Shown: in pieces, positions 28,977-36,974 of the stretch
How positions within the stretch are numbered: position 1 is the first letter of the stretch
Layout of the letters: every line of letters starts with the position of its first letter
NCBI RefSeq assembly: GCF_003287275.1
Contig: NZ_QEVW01000006.1
Location: forward strand, 662,346 to 726,345
From: Paenibacillus taichungensis
GTDB taxonomy: Bacteria; Bacillota; Bacilli; Paenibacillales; Paenibacillaceae
Length of the DNA: 64,000 nt
Direction of reading: 5' to 3'
Program-made: the position numbers and the translations under genes
The notes under the pieces: model-generated
Seen by the model: only the letters and a program-made list of their open reading frames with translations
The model's database searches: none
What the model was told of the DNA's origin: nothing

Positions 28977-29570
28977 TTACTGTGTGTCTGGAGGTCTTTT
29001 CCCACGCTTCAAATCATTAATGCTTAATCCAAAGTCCATCTGCAAGTGAGGATAATCCGGAAAGTTAGCCCAATCTCCTCCCCACGTAAACCCTAGTTCT
29101 TTGGCTAGGTCCACAACTTCCAGCCAATCTGCCTTTCCATTGCCGTTGTCATCACGTTCCATATCCCACACTACATCTCCTTCAGGAGTCCGCAAGGCAA
29201 AATCAATGGCCAAACCATAGTTGTGATAGGATTCTCCCCCTTTGGCGTTGGTAACGATATTTCCGGCAATGGAGCGTCCTTGATTGTAGAGAGCATCTTG
29301 CTCATCAATGCTGCGAAAATCATGTGTAATCACGACTTCAATTCCTCTTCTAGCTGCCTTTCGAACCAACAACTTCTCACTTTCCGCAACTACCGGGTGA
29401 AGTTCTGTGATCGGTAATGCTTCTTGCACGTTGTTTCGTGGCCATATGTCATAGGTATCTCCTTTTTGCTGTAACCACACATATATAATGGAAAGCAAAA
29501 ATGTAGCTACGAGCCAAAATCGCAGACTACTCTTGCGTCTCTGTTTTACTTTACGTTTGGATGTATTCAT
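28977..29570 (-). CDS. M15-family peptidoglycan peptidase (CwlK/VanY-like)
   Basis: A 197-residue membrane-anchored enzyme: basic tail, TM about 17-34, then an M15 domain. Zinc ligands fit His116 and Asp123 in SYHNYGLAIDFA and His175 in YPHLQMD, with catalytic Asp154 in VVDLAKELGFTWGGDW. M15C members are L-alanyl-D-glutamate endopeptidases, M15B are D,D-carboxypeptidases; sequence favours the CwlK side. An insert with DDNGNGKAD (140-148) looks like a calcium-binding loop. Good AGGAG site before the ATG; monocistronic. Confidence 0.9.
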   Translation of the reverse strand: MNTSKRKVKQRRKSSLRFWLVATFLLSIIYVWLQQKGDTYDIWPRNNVQEALPITELHPVVAESEKLLVRKAARRGIEVVITHDFRSIDEQDALYNQGRSIAGNIVTNAKGGESYHNYGLAIDFALRTPEGDVVWDMERDDNGNGKADWLEVVDLAKELGFTWGGDWANFPDYPHLQMDFGLSINDLKRGKRPPDTQ

Positions 29571-29738
29571 GTTATCTCCTGATGATGGAATCTATATTCG
29601 TTCATACTCACGCTATCTGATATCAGCAATATAATAAGACTCTATTATAAATCATTTACGTCATAATTGCTTCTATCGTCGCAGCTCCTTACGAAATCCA
29701 ATTACCAGGAGATAACCCACCTTAATTATTTTTAGATG

Positions 29739-29771
29739 CAAAAAAGCAGCCGGCTATAAGCCGACTGCTTT
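29739..29771 (-). terminator. Terminator after rpsR
   Basis: Minus strand AAGCAGTCGGCTTATAGCCGGCTGCTT followed by a TTTT run. It ends the rpsF-ssb-rpsR operon. Confidence 0.9.
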
Positions 29772-29790
29772 GTATCCATGCTGAGTAAGA

Positions 29791-30063
29791 CTACTCAGTT
29801 GTGTATGGCAGCAATGCGATTTGACGGGAGCGTTTGATGGCAATCGTCAGCATGCGTTGATATTTAGCGCTAGTACCTGTTACACGGCGTGGCAAAATTT
29901 TTCCGCGCTCGCTGATAAATTTACGAAGCAAGTCCGTATCTTTATAATCGATGTGAGTAATTTTGTTAGCTGTGAAGAAGCACACTTTACGACGTTTGTT
30001 ACGGCCGCCACGGCGAGCCGGTCTTTTATCGTTGTCTCCGCCTTCTCTTTGCTTGAAGCTCAT
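29791..30063 (-). CDS. rpsR: 30S ribosomal protein S18
   Basis: A 90-residue protein. Arg/Lys-rich N-terminal tail, then [20 protein letters not shown] and the conserved [21 protein letters not shown] segment. It pairs with S6 on the platform of the small subunit. Only one Cys is present, so this is the non-zinc form. Last gene of rpsF-ssb-rpsR, the standard Firmicute order. Confidence 0.98.
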   Translation of the reverse strand: MSFKQREGGDNDKRPARRGGRNKRRKVCFFTANKITHIDYKDTDLLRKFISERGKILPRRVTGTSAKYQRMLTIAIKRSRQIALLPYTTE

Positions 30064-30118
30064 GCTTTTCAGTCCTTTCCTATCGTTTAGCCAATCACTC
30101 TAAGAGTGTCGGTTCACG

Positions 30119-30604
30119 TTAAAATGGCAAATCATCATCCGATATATCAATCGGTTTTCCGTCATCGGAAAAAGGATCCTGATTGTTGCTACGCGAATTA
30201 TTGTTATTGTTCGCGCGCCCGCCGCCTCCGTAAGAAGGCTCTTCACGCATTGGTTGCCCACCGCCGCCACCGTTATTATCACGGTTAGCTGACTCCAAGA
30301 AACGGACGTTATCGGCAATGACTTCGGTCACGTATACACGTTTTCCTTCGTTATTCTCGTAATTCCGTACTTGAATGCGTCCTTCGACTGCAGCTAGGCG
30401 TCCTTTGCGCAAATAGTTTGCACAAGTCTCAGCAAGCTGTCTCCAGGTTACGACCGGAATGAAATCCGCTTCCCGTTCTCCCCCTTGGCTTGTAAACGGT
30501 CTGTCCACTGCCAAAGTAAATTGCGTAACTGCTACTCCAGCTGGAGTATAACGCAACTCAGGATCCCGGGTTAACCGGCCGATCAGAATGACACGGTTCA
30601 ACAA
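30119..30604 (-). CDS. ssb: Single-stranded DNA-binding protein
   Basis: A 161-residue protein with an OB fold (1-106), a flexible Gly/Asn-rich linker (about 110-145) and the acidic DDDLPF tip that recruits partner proteins. It coats single-stranded DNA at the fork and in repair. Start TTG 30602-30604 has GGAGGGG six nt upstream; a second TTG follows directly and could also serve. It lies between rpsF and rpsR, as in other Firmicutes. Confidence 0.97.
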   Translation of the reverse strand: MLNRVILIGRLTRDPELRYTPAGVAVTQFTLAVDRPFTSQGGEREADFIPVVTWRQLAETCANYLRKGRLAAVEGRIQVRNYENNEGKRVYVTEVIADNVRFLESANRDNNGGGGGQPMREEPSYGGGGRANNNNNSRSNNQDPFSDDGKPIDISDDDLPF

Positions 30605-30652
30605 TGTAATCCCCTCCTTCAGAGCGTATTGGTGCGTTGATCACGAGTTGTC

Positions 30653-30946
30653 TTAAGCAGACTTAACGTCGTTTGTAATGAGATAACGAATTACTTCGTC
30701 AGAAATCTTCATGAGACGCTCAAGTTCAGTAACTACTGCTGGTTCAGCAGTGAAGTGTACCAAAACATAAACACCATCACGGAATTTCTTGATCTCATAC
30801 GCAAGACGGCGTTTACCCATAACGTCGTGAGCTGTAACTTCACCACCGCCGTTGGAGATGATGCCTTGGAATTTATCGACTGTAGCTTGAACAACTTCTT
30901 GCTCAACATCAGGACGAATAATGTACATCACTTCATATTTGCGCAT
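30653..30946 (-). CDS. rpsF: 30S ribosomal protein S6
   Basis: A 97-residue protein. The start at ATG 30944-30946 (MRKYEVMYIIRPDVEQE) has AAGGAGGTG at proper spacing; the longer in-frame extension is leader. KKFRDGVYVLVHF and the C-terminal ISDEVIRYLIT are conserved. S6 binds S18. First gene of the operon, with a good sigma-A promoter about 75 nt upstream and a leader containing a CTCAA/TTGAG hairpin. Confidence 0.97.
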   Translation of the reverse strand: MRKYEVMYIIRPDVEQEVVQATVDKFQGIISNGGGEVTAHDVMGKRRLAYEIKKFRDGVYVLVHFTAEPAVVTELERLMKISDEVIRYLITNDVKSA

Positions 30947-31022
30947 AATTTTCACCTCCTTATGGACTCTGGCCCTCAATCTAGGTTGAGAGCAAGGAAC
31001 GAGCACAAACTCGAACTATATT

Positions 31023-31051
31023 AATATAACAAATATGACGTCTCAATGCAA
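31023..31051 (-). promoter_or_regulatory. rpsF operon promoter
   Basis: Minus strand TTGCAT (31046-31051), 17-nt spacer, TATATT (31023-31028). It drives rpsF-ssb-rpsR and lies back to back with the plus-strand yjzC gene. Confidence 0.7.
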
Positions 31052-31147
31052 GCAAACGTTCCCTATTCTTATTACACATGATCATAACTCCAATGGAGCA
31101 CACTACAGAAGCAACATTGAAATCCATTATGCCAAGGAGGTTTTATC

Positions 31148-31342
31148 ATGGGCGAAAAAACCGATTTTGAACCAGGAGACAAAGCTCCAAACGATGGCGA
31201 GTACACCGAGGTTGGTGAGAAGAGCTTTCATACGGAGATTAACAATCCGAAACGGGTAACCCTGCAAAAGGGTGAAGCTTTTCCTGAAACAAGCAATCAG
31301 AATCGCAAGTGGAAGAAGCTGACCAAAGCCCGCGTCCACTAA
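31148..31342 (+). CDS. yjzC: YjzC family small protein
   Basis: A 64-residue hydrophilic protein: FEPGDKAPNDGEYTEVGE and FPETSNQNRKWKKL match the YjzC family of Bacilli, whose function is unknown. The ATG has a strong AAGGAGG site. It is a lone plus-strand gene divergent from rpsF, in a region where almost all genes are on the minus strand. No cysteine, TM or signal peptide. A strong terminator lies 255 nt downstream, with nothing recognised in between. Confidence 0.85.
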   Translation: MGEKTDFEPGDKAPNDGEYTEVGEKSFHTEINNPKRVTLQKGEAFPETSNQNRKWKKLTKARVH

Positions 31343-31597
31343 GTGTAAAGATTATTTCAAACTGCCGTATATAAAACGTACTAATGCACATAATACAATC
31401 AGGCGATGCACGAGAGAGGTGTGGTTCCGTTGGACAACGAAGCCGAACATTCGCTGTTGGAGATTCATCACGTAATTTAAGAAGCAAGATGGTTGTGTGT
31501 AAGGCCTTTGTCTGAAGCACGAGTATTGCTACATGCAGTACACCCAGTTTCTGATCGTTACGACCGATTGTTTCCTAACAAACCGAATGCATCGCCG

Positions 31598-31630
31598 AAC
31601 AAAGAGCCCTTAGGGGCTCTTTGTTTTTTC
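31598..31630 (+). terminator. Terminator downstream of yjzC
   Basis: AAAGAGCCC-TTA-GGGGCTCTTT followed by GTTTTTT on the plus strand. The interval 31343-31597 holds no recognisable gene. Confidence 0.85.
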
Positions 31631-31660
31631 AATTACAAATGGTTATCAGACGACAAAATT

Positions 31661-31697
31661 AAAAAATAAAAAGACCTTCCATTTGGAAGGCCTTTTT
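31661..31697. terminator. Terminator after tRNA-Ser, bidirectional
   Basis: CCTTCC-ATTT-GGAAGG stem. On the minus strand it is followed by TCTTTTTATTTTTT, on the plus strand by CCTTTTTG. It ends the minus-strand tRNA transcript. Confidence 0.85.
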
Positions 31698-31762
31698 GCA
31701 TGTATAAAGCTCAACACACGTTGAGTAAGTTGTTCAATTAAAATTTCAAGCAAGATCTTTAG

Positions 31763-31853
31763 TGGCGGAAAGGGTGGGATTCGAACCCACGCACGCTGTG
31801 ACACGCCTAACTGATTTCGAGTCAGCCCCCTTGGGCCTCTTGGGTACCTTTCC
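31763..31853 (-). tRNA. tRNA-Ser (anticodon CGA)
   Basis: A 91-nt class II tRNA. Acceptor stem GGAAAGG/CCTTTCC, discriminator G and encoded CCA (31763-31765). Anticodon stem GCTGA/TCAGT with loop CTCGAAA gives CGA, reading UCG. A long variable arm and the T arm GTGGG-TTCGAAT-CCCAC are present. It stands alone, with its own terminator. Confidence 0.97.
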
Positions 31854-31964
31854 GCAGCAATAATGATTATAGCATGATCATTTACAGAACGCAATACCTA
31901 AGCCATGCCTACATGTAAACGTTATTATGGAGTGCGAAAAGAGTAACATTACCGCAATTTTTCA

Positions 31965-32174
31965 TTAGGATTCAGCCGAATCCTCTGCCGAACGAAGCAC
32001 CTTTTTCATGTTTTTCTCGAATTTCGCTCTGGGTATTAATACGCTGTGTTTACATCCTACACATTTGATGCGAATATCCATGCCCATCCGGATAATCTCC
32101 ATCTCATTGCTGCCACATGGATGCTGCTTCTTCATCTGCACAATGTCCCCAAGCTGGAAACTTTTACGCTCCAC
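31965..32174 (-). CDS. DUF951 family protein (YyzM-like)
   Basis: A 69-residue protein. FQLGDIVQMKKQHPCGSNEMEIIRMGMDIRIKCVGCKHSVLIPR is the DUF951 pattern, with three cysteines (CG, CVGC) that could hold a metal. Function unknown; it occurs next to mechanosensitive channel genes near parB in Firmicutes. GTG start with GAGGGGGA upstream. Its first 11 bp overlap the mscS 3' end, so the two are translationally coupled. Confidence 0.85.
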   Translation of the reverse strand: MERKSFQLGDIVQMKKQHPCGSNEMEIIRMGMDIRIKCVGCKHSVLIPRAKFEKNMKKVLRSAEDSAES

Positions 32175-33105
32175 CTATGCCATCCCCCTCATCCTTCTCC
32201 TGAGCTGCTGCTTGCTCTAATGCTGCTTGATTGCTCATCTCATGATACTCCAGTGTTTTCTTCACATCACTCTGAATTTGGCGCTCTACAGAGGCTCTGG
32301 AGTTCGGCAGACACTCAGCAACAATGCGAACCACATATTCCGAGGTAGACATCGACTGGATACCAAGTACGTCAGGTACTTTAACGATGTTCAGGTCACG
32401 ATCCTCAATTCCAGTCAACGCTCGTTTCACCAAGTGCACTGACTCGTCCAGGGTCTGTTCACCCTTCATCGGAATGTCCACAACTGCAAGGGAGTTCGAC
32501 ATCGAGTAATTAGTTACACTTGCAATCGTACCATTTGGAATGATGTGCACCTCACCTTGCCAGCTAACCAGCTTGGTTGTTCTCAGGCCAATGACCTCAA
32601 CCGTTCCTTTATAAGTACCTGTTTGAATAACATCGCCTACTGCGAATTGATCCTCCAATATAATGAAGAAACCCGTAATAACATCCTTCACCAATCCTTG
32701 GGCACCAAAACCGATAGCCAGTCCAAGTACTCCCGCACTCGCTAACAATGGTCCAACTTTCACATTGATCTCAGATAACAGTAACAGAATCATAATGAAA
32801 TTACATGTTATGGAGGTCGCATTTTTCATCAACTCTCCCACCGTAATAAATCTCCGAGGGTTGACGCGAATCTTACCTTCCTGCTTACGTGCCATCGTGC
32901 GATCTATAATACGTGATACAATCTTGATCACAATACGCGTAATAATGAAAATAATAATGATACGGATCGAACTGAACAGAATATTAAACCACATATCTGC
33001 ATCGGCGACTTTGTCCCATAATTGGTCTGTCCAGCGAACTGCACTATTTATTGTTTCTTTCACATCCGGGCCAGGATCGCCCTCAGCAAACTTAAATGGC
33101 AACAT
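32164..33105 (-). CDS. MscS-type mechanosensitive channel
   Basis: A 313-residue small-conductance channel protein. An amphipathic N-terminal segment, TMs at about 42-65 and 92-115, and the pore helix LLASAGVLGLAIGFGAQGLVKDVITGFFII (about 121-150) with its Ala/Gly pattern are visible. The beta domain begins with FAVGDVIQTGTYKGTVEVIGLRTTKL. It releases solutes on hypo-osmotic shock. A charged Gln/Glu/Ala tail ends the protein. Good GAGGAGGT site; it lies between DUF3343 and DUF951 genes. Confidence 0.93.
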   Translation of the reverse strand: MLPFKFAEGDPGPDVKETINSAVRWTDQLWDKVADADMWFNILFSSIRIIIIFIITRIVIKIVSRIIDRTMARKQEGKIRVNPRRFITVGELMKNATSITCNFIMILLLLSEINVKVGPLLASAGVLGLAIGFGAQGLVKDVITGFFIILEDQFAVGDVIQTGTYKGTVEVIGLRTTKLVSWQGEVHIIPNGTIASVTNYSMSNSLAVVDIPMKGEQTLDESVHLVKRALTGIEDRDLNIVKVPDVLGIQSMSTSEYVVRIVAECLPNSRASVERQIQSDVKKTLEYHEMSNQAALEQAAAQEKDEGDGIGGA

Positions 33106-33119
33106 AGATCAAACCTCCT

Positions 33120-33383
33120 CTACATGGGTATGTTATCATAGCTGTCAGTAGTTTTGAAATAGAGGCCTCGGATCTCCACAAATTCGTTACGAATGATATG
33201 TTTCACTCTCTCCAGATCTTCTTTTGGAAACTGAATACATAGAGCACATCCCGCAGTGATCTCTTTCGGGGTAGGAAATAAGTCAATCTCAATCTCGGCA
33301 AACTCCAGCAGCATTTCTGCCCGCAGCGCCTGCTGGGTGGAATCAAAAGCGATCAGCATCCAATCATCAATCCACTCGTCCAT
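33120..33383 (-). CDS. DUF3343 (putative Se/S carrier-like) protein
   Basis: An 87-residue protein. The domain reads WMLIAFDSTQQALRAEMLLEF and later TAGCALCIQFPKEDLERV, with Cys46 and Cys49 in a CxxC arrangement. DUF3343 proteins are often encoded near SirA/YedF-like or cysteine-desulfurase-like genes and are proposed to carry sulfur or selenium; a cysteine desulfurase family gene lies 1.4 kb away. Start at ATG 33381-33383 with AAAGGAG upstream. It precedes the mscS gene in the same direction. Confidence 0.8.
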   Translation of the reverse strand: MDEWIDDWMLIAFDSTQQALRAEMLLEFAEIEIDLFPTPKEITAGCALCIQFPKEDLERVKHIIRNEFVEIRGLYFKTTDSYDNIPM

Positions 33384-33437
33384 GTCCTGCTCCTTTCGCG
33401 ATACATTCATCCCTTTGAAAAAGCTTGTCCTCTCGAA

Positions 33438-33466
33438 GTATAAAACGCTCTATCCTTCCATATACT
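33438..33466 (+). promoter_or_regulatory. Possible sporulation-sigma promoter of yyaC
   Basis: GTATAA (33438-33443), 15-nt spacer, CATATACT (33459-33466). The -10 differs from the sigma-E type CATACANT at one defined base, and the -35 GTATA also fits sigma-F. yyaC is sporulation-controlled in Bacillus subtilis. Assignment between factors is not possible by eye. Confidence 0.35.
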
Positions 33467-33499
33467 GTTACTACTATTCCAAGGGAAAGGATAGATCCT

Positions 33500-34105
33500 A
33501 TGAATCCCATTTCGCATTCATTCTCATCTCAAGACATGACCAGCCTGAAAATCCCACATACAGATCCAGGCATTCACTCAGCCATCATTCATCGTTTAAT
33601 GTTCCATCTCTATAAAGCCCATTCTTTGCAAAATGTAGTTGTCGTCTGTATCGGTACAGATCGCTCTACCGGGGACTGCCTCGGCCCACTCGTCGGCTCA
33701 TCGCTTGCCAAGTGGGACAGCCCTCTATTCCATCTCTATGGCACATTGGATGAACCCGTACATGCAATGAACCTGCAGGACACCCTTCACAAAATACACA
33801 ACACACATCACAACCCTTATGTGATCGGCATTGATGCATGTCTGGGGCAGTCCTCGAGTGTTGGATGTATCCAGGTCGTGAATGGACCGCTCAAACCAGG
33901 AGCAGGTGTAAATAAAGAATTACCGCCGGTCGGCGATATCCATCTTACAGGTATCGTTAACGTCGGCGGCTTTATGGAATACTTTGTTTTACAGAACACA
34001 CGTCTCAGTCTCGTCATGCGTATGTCTGAGATTATATCCAGCAGTCTCTACTCCGCCATTCGCGAATGGCATACCCGTTCTACTCTGCTTGCTGTGCCAG
34101 AGTAA
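33500..34105 (+). CDS. yyaC: YyaC family sporulation protein (GPR-like fold)
   Basis: A 201-residue protein. VVVVCIGTDRSTGDCLGPLVGSSL and VIGIDACLG with the later GDIHLTGIVNVGGFMEYFVLQNTRL match YyaC, a family related in fold to the germination protease GPR. Start ATG 33500 has AAAGGAT nine nt upstream. It is a plus-strand gene in a minus-strand region, and its 3' end overlaps the convergent DUF4446 gene by 26 bp. Expressed in the developing spore in Bacillus; precise activity unknown. Confidence 0.9.
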   Translation: MNPISHSFSSQDMTSLKIPHTDPGIHSAIIHRLMFHLYKAHSLQNVVVVCIGTDRSTGDCLGPLVGSSLAKWDSPLFHLYGTLDEPVHAMNLQDTLHKIHNTHHNPYVIGIDACLGQSSSVGCIQVVNGPLKPGAGVNKELPPVGDIHLTGIVNVGGFMEYFVLQNTRLSLVMRMSEIISSSLYSAIREWHTRSTLLAVPE

Positions 34106-34580
34106 TGGCTTCCTTCTCCTCAGGGGAAAGAGTATACGTGGACTCTCCCCCTTTAAGAGGTTTAGCATATACATAGGAACCGTCTCGATTATAGATACCA
34201 GTGAGCACCATACCGTCCTGGCTATCGTTAACCATTGCCATGGAGAAACTCAGATCACTGCCAAGCTCCCCATAAGCGTTATACCGTTTCACGCCCACTT
34301 TACCCTGGATGCGAGTCAACTTCTGCATGACAGTCTGTAACTGATCCGTTTGCAGTGTATGCTCATCCTCAATGCTGTCCATCTGAATTTTCAGATTGAT
34401 TAACAGCGACTCCAGATCTTCCACTCCACTGCCAGCCATCATGGCCTCATATTTCCGTTTAAACTTCCGTAGCTTTGCGCCTTGAGCAATACTTATGATA
34501 AGCAAAATCACCAAAAGTAATGCCATGCCGCCAATAATCCATATCAGCTGTTCCAGAATCAGCTCATTTAATTCAGCCAT
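34080..34580 (-). CDS. DUF4446 family membrane-anchored coiled-coil protein
   Basis: A 166-residue protein: N-terminal TM (about 12-32), a basic helical stretch, a coiled coil (about 50-90, ESLLINLKIQMDSIEDEHTLQTDQLQ) and a small beta domain (VKRYNAYGELGSDLSFSMAMVNDSQDGMVLTGIYNRDG). DUF4446 is common in Firmicutes near parB; function unknown. I start at ATG 34578-34580 with AGGGG 12 nt upstream; TTG 34587-34589 is an alternative. Its last 26 bp are antisense to the end of yyaC. Confidence 0.88.
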   Translation of the reverse strand: MAELNELILEQLIWIIGGMALLLVILLIISIAQGAKLRKFKRKYEAMMAGSGVEDLESLLINLKIQMDSIEDEHTLQTDQLQTVMQKLTRIQGKVGVKRYNAYGELGSDLSFSMAMVNDSQDGMVLTGIYNRDGSYVYAKPLKGGESTYTLSPEEKEAITLAQQAE

Positions 34581-34617
34581 GTAGTGCAACTACCCCTCTG
34601 TTGGTTTGTTCAGGTTA

Positions 34618-34637
34618 ACGTTTGTAGCTTCAAACGT
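34618..34637. repeat. 7-bp inverted repeat between DUF4446 and the class V aminotransferase gene
   Basis: ACGTTTG-TAGCTT-CAAACGT with no T-tract. It is about 40 nt upstream of the DUF4446 start and could be an operator. Confidence 0.35.
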
Positions 34638-34815
34638 ACTCCACATCATCGATCCATTCAGCTAAGAAAAGCCATCCAACGCTCTCATGTAACCCTCAAG
34701 CTTACCCTTATTATTCACCAGATAACTCATACAGCTAATCACTCGTTTTAGCCTCTTACCTCTTTTGCTTTTTGCTTATTCAAGCGATTCAAATTCATGT
34801 TTTATTAGGGCTGAT

Positions 34816-35976
34816 TCATACCGATTTTGATGCTGTTAATTCGATAACTGCTTCGATTAACGCATCTACATCTTCTCTTGATGTACTATACCCCACGCTC
34901 GCTCTGACAGCCCCACTTGCCGTTGTACCAGCCGACTCATGGGCAAGAGGTGTGCAATGAAAACCTGAACGCACAGCGATGCCATAACTTCGGTCTAATT
35001 GAAAAGCGAGTTGAGCCGAATCATATCCTTCAACAGTAAAGGATAACAATCCGGTACGCGGCTGTCCAATTTCAGGACCAAGCATTCGAATTCCCTGTAT
35101 TGATGATAACCCATCCATCATATGCTGAGTCAAATCCCACTCGTGTTTATATATGAATTCAGGTGTTAGATCAAGCACATGCTGCACTCCTGCTGCCAGA
35201 CCTGCTATACCCACGGTATTTGGCGTACCCGCCTCATAGCGATCAGGACGAACAAGTGGCTGCTCAATTGCCTCGGATTGGCTTCCTGTCCCTCCGTGAA
35301 GCAATGGTAGCACATCCAGTTCAGGAGCGATGTACAGTCCACCCGTTCCCTGCGGTCCCAACAGTCCTTTATGCCCTGGAAAGGCAAGCATATCAATGCC
35401 AAGCTGCTTCACATCCACAGGGATAATCCCTGCACTTTGAGCAGCATCAACAAGGAAAGTCACCTGGTGTTTTTGACACATCAGTGCAATTTCACCAATG
35501 GGCAGAATACTCCCCAGCAGGTTCGAACTATGCGTACAGACAACCAATCTTGTATTGGAACGAAACAAGCGTGCGAATTGGACCAGATCGATCTCCCCGG
35601 CTGCATTAACAGGCACATAATCAACCTCTACATTACGAGATTTGCGCATGTACTCCAGTGGCCGTCTGACTGAATTATGTTCAGCCATCGTAGCAATGAC
35701 ATGATCGCCTTCTCTTAACCACCCTTGAATAGCTAGATTCAAAGCTTCTGTGGTATTAGAACCCAGAGCAATATCATTGGCATTACGAACACCCAAAAGA
35801 GTGGATATCGCTTTTCTGGCACCAAATAAAACTCGGCTCGCCTGTACAGCCATCCGATGACCGCCTCTGCCTGGGTTCGCCCCTGCGACATCCAGAGCCT
35901 GCATCATAGCTTCCCCGACAGCAGGTGGTTTAGGCCAAGATGTTGCTGCATGATCCAGATAAATAACTCTCTCCAC
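34816..35976 (-). CDS. Class V aminotransferase, cysteine desulfurase family
   Basis: A 386-residue PLP enzyme. Start GTG 35974-35976 has GAGGTGG at proper spacing and gives MERVIYLDHAATSWPKP. PLP-binding features: TTEALNL (75-81), His100 in AEHNS, Asp177 in FLVDAAQS, and Lys203 in FPGHKGLLGPQG. Cys341 in SGFHCTPLAHE sits on the short loop typical of the subfamily of stand-alone desulfurase-like proteins rather than IscS/SufS. It probably releases sulfur or selenium from cysteine or selenocysteine; with DUF3343 nearby a S/Se-handling role is plausible but unproven. Confidence 0.88.
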   Translation of the reverse strand: MERVIYLDHAATSWPKPPAVGEAMMQALDVAGANPGRGGHRMAVQASRVLFGARKAISTLLGVRNANDIALGSNTTEALNLAIQGWLREGDHVIATMAEHNSVRRPLEYMRKSRNVEVDYVPVNAAGEIDLVQFARLFRSNTRLVVCTHSSNLLGSILPIGEIALMCQKHQVTFLVDAAQSAGIIPVDVKQLGIDMLAFPGHKGLLGPQGTGGLYIAPELDVLPLLHGGTGSQSEAIEQPLVRPDRYEAGTPNTVGIAGLAAGVQHVLDLTPEFIYKHEWDLTQHMMDGLSSIQGIRMLGPEIGQPRTGLLSFTVEGYDSAQLAFQLDRSYGIAVRSGFHCTPLAHESAGTTASGAVRASVGYSTSREDVDALIEAVIELTASKSV

Positions 35977-36039
35977 CTCATGACCACCTCTGTCCTTAAT
36001 TGATTGTTCTGTTTGGATATAATCCCTAGAAACAAACAA

Positions 36040-36078
36040 TGACATATCGTTTCTCCATAGTACAGAGGCGATATGTCA
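36040..36078 (-). terminator. Probable terminator after parB
   Basis: Perfect 10-bp inverted repeat TGACATATCG / CGATATGTCA with a 19-nt loop. On the minus strand it is followed by TTGTTTGTTTC. It lies between parB and the aminotransferase gene. The T-tract is interrupted, so read-through is possible. Confidence 0.55.
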
Positions 36079-36128
36079 TCACATGAAAAAGCCCCGCATG
36101 TTGTTCATCGATCATGGAATCATGACTA

Positions 36129-36974
36129 TTATTGCAATAGTTCCAACAGTCGCTCCAGATCTTGTTTGCTGTAGTAGTTGAGCTCAATTTTACCTTTATC
36201 TTTGTTATGCTTAATTTTCACCGTTGTTTTAAATCGTTCACGTAAAGATTCTTCTAATGTATCAATAAATGGATCTTTTTTCTTCAACTTGGATTTGGCT
36301 TTCGCTTCACCCATTTTGGAACGATCCAATTGTTGAACAGCCTCTTCCAGTTCACGTACGCTCCATTGTTGATCAATGGTTTGTTTTGCCAGTTGCTTCA
36401 CAAGGCTCTCATCTTTAACACCGACGATAGCACGTGCATGACCCATTGACAATGTTCCACGTGAAACATGATCCTTCACTTCTTCCGGTAATGATAACAA
36501 ACGTAGGAAGTTAGCGATGTGAGAACGTGATTTGCCCACTTTTACGGAGAGTTCTTCCTGGGTTAATCCAAACTGATCCATCAACCCCTGATAAGCAACT
36601 GCGACTTCCATCGCATTCAGATTCTCCCGCTGCAGGTTCTCGATTAAAGCAATCTCCATAACCTGCTGATCACTGAAATTACGAACTACGGCAGGCACAG
36701 TGGCATTACCGCAATATTGGGAAGCTCTGAACCGACGTTCACCAGCAATAATCTCATAACCTCTCAAAACCGGTCGTACAATAATAGGTTGTATAACGCC
36801 ATGTTGACGGATCGATTCAGCAAGTTCATGTATCGCATCCTCATCAAATACTTTACGAGGTTGGTAAGGGTTTGCCCGCAGTTGACTAATCGGGATTTCT
36901 ACGACTTTATCATCGTCATTAATTGAAAGCGAAGGAATGAGGGCATCAAGACCTTTTCCAAGCCGCTTACTCAT
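36129..36974 (-). CDS. parB: ParB/Spo0J chromosome-partitioning protein
   Basis: A 281-residue CTPase clamp that loads at parS and spreads to organise the origin. The N-terminal ParB domain has NPYQPRKVFDED and the CTP-binding GERRFRAS motif; a helix-turn-helix region (LTQEELSVKVGKSRSHIANFLRLL) and a C-terminal dimerisation domain follow. The start overlaps the parA end by 8 bp. A parS copy lies inside the gene (36453-36468), as in Bacillus subtilis spo0J. Confidence 0.97.
   Translation of the reverse strand: MSKRLGKGLDALIPSLSINDDDKVVEIPISQLRANPYQPRKVFDEDAIHELAESIRQHGVIQPIIVRPVLRGYEIIAGERRFRASQYCGNATVPAVVRNFSDQQVMEIALIENLQRENLNAMEVAVAYQGLMDQFGLTQEELSVKVGKSRSHIANFLRLLSLPEEVKDHVSRGTLSMGHARAIVGVKDESLVKQLAKQTIDQQWSVRELEEAVQQLDRSKMGEAKAKSKLKKKDPFIDTLEESLRERFKTTVKIKHNKDKGKIELNYYSKQDLERLLELLQ
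36453..36468. promoter_or_regulatory. parS site inside parB
   Basis: TGTTCCACGTGAAACA matches the Bacillus consensus TGTTNCACGTGAAACA fully. Loading site for ParB. Confidence 0.92.

Noticed and set aside
30947..31022. Possible S6:S18 autoregulatory RNA in the rpsF leader
   Set aside because: A CTCAA/TTGAG hairpin is present, but I could not find the conserved CCG element, so I did not call it. A covariance-model search would settle it.
33425..33499. Upstream extension of yyaC by 25 codons
   Set aside because: No ribosome site at the earlier start, and the extension would cover the putative promoter; the family length fits the later ATG.
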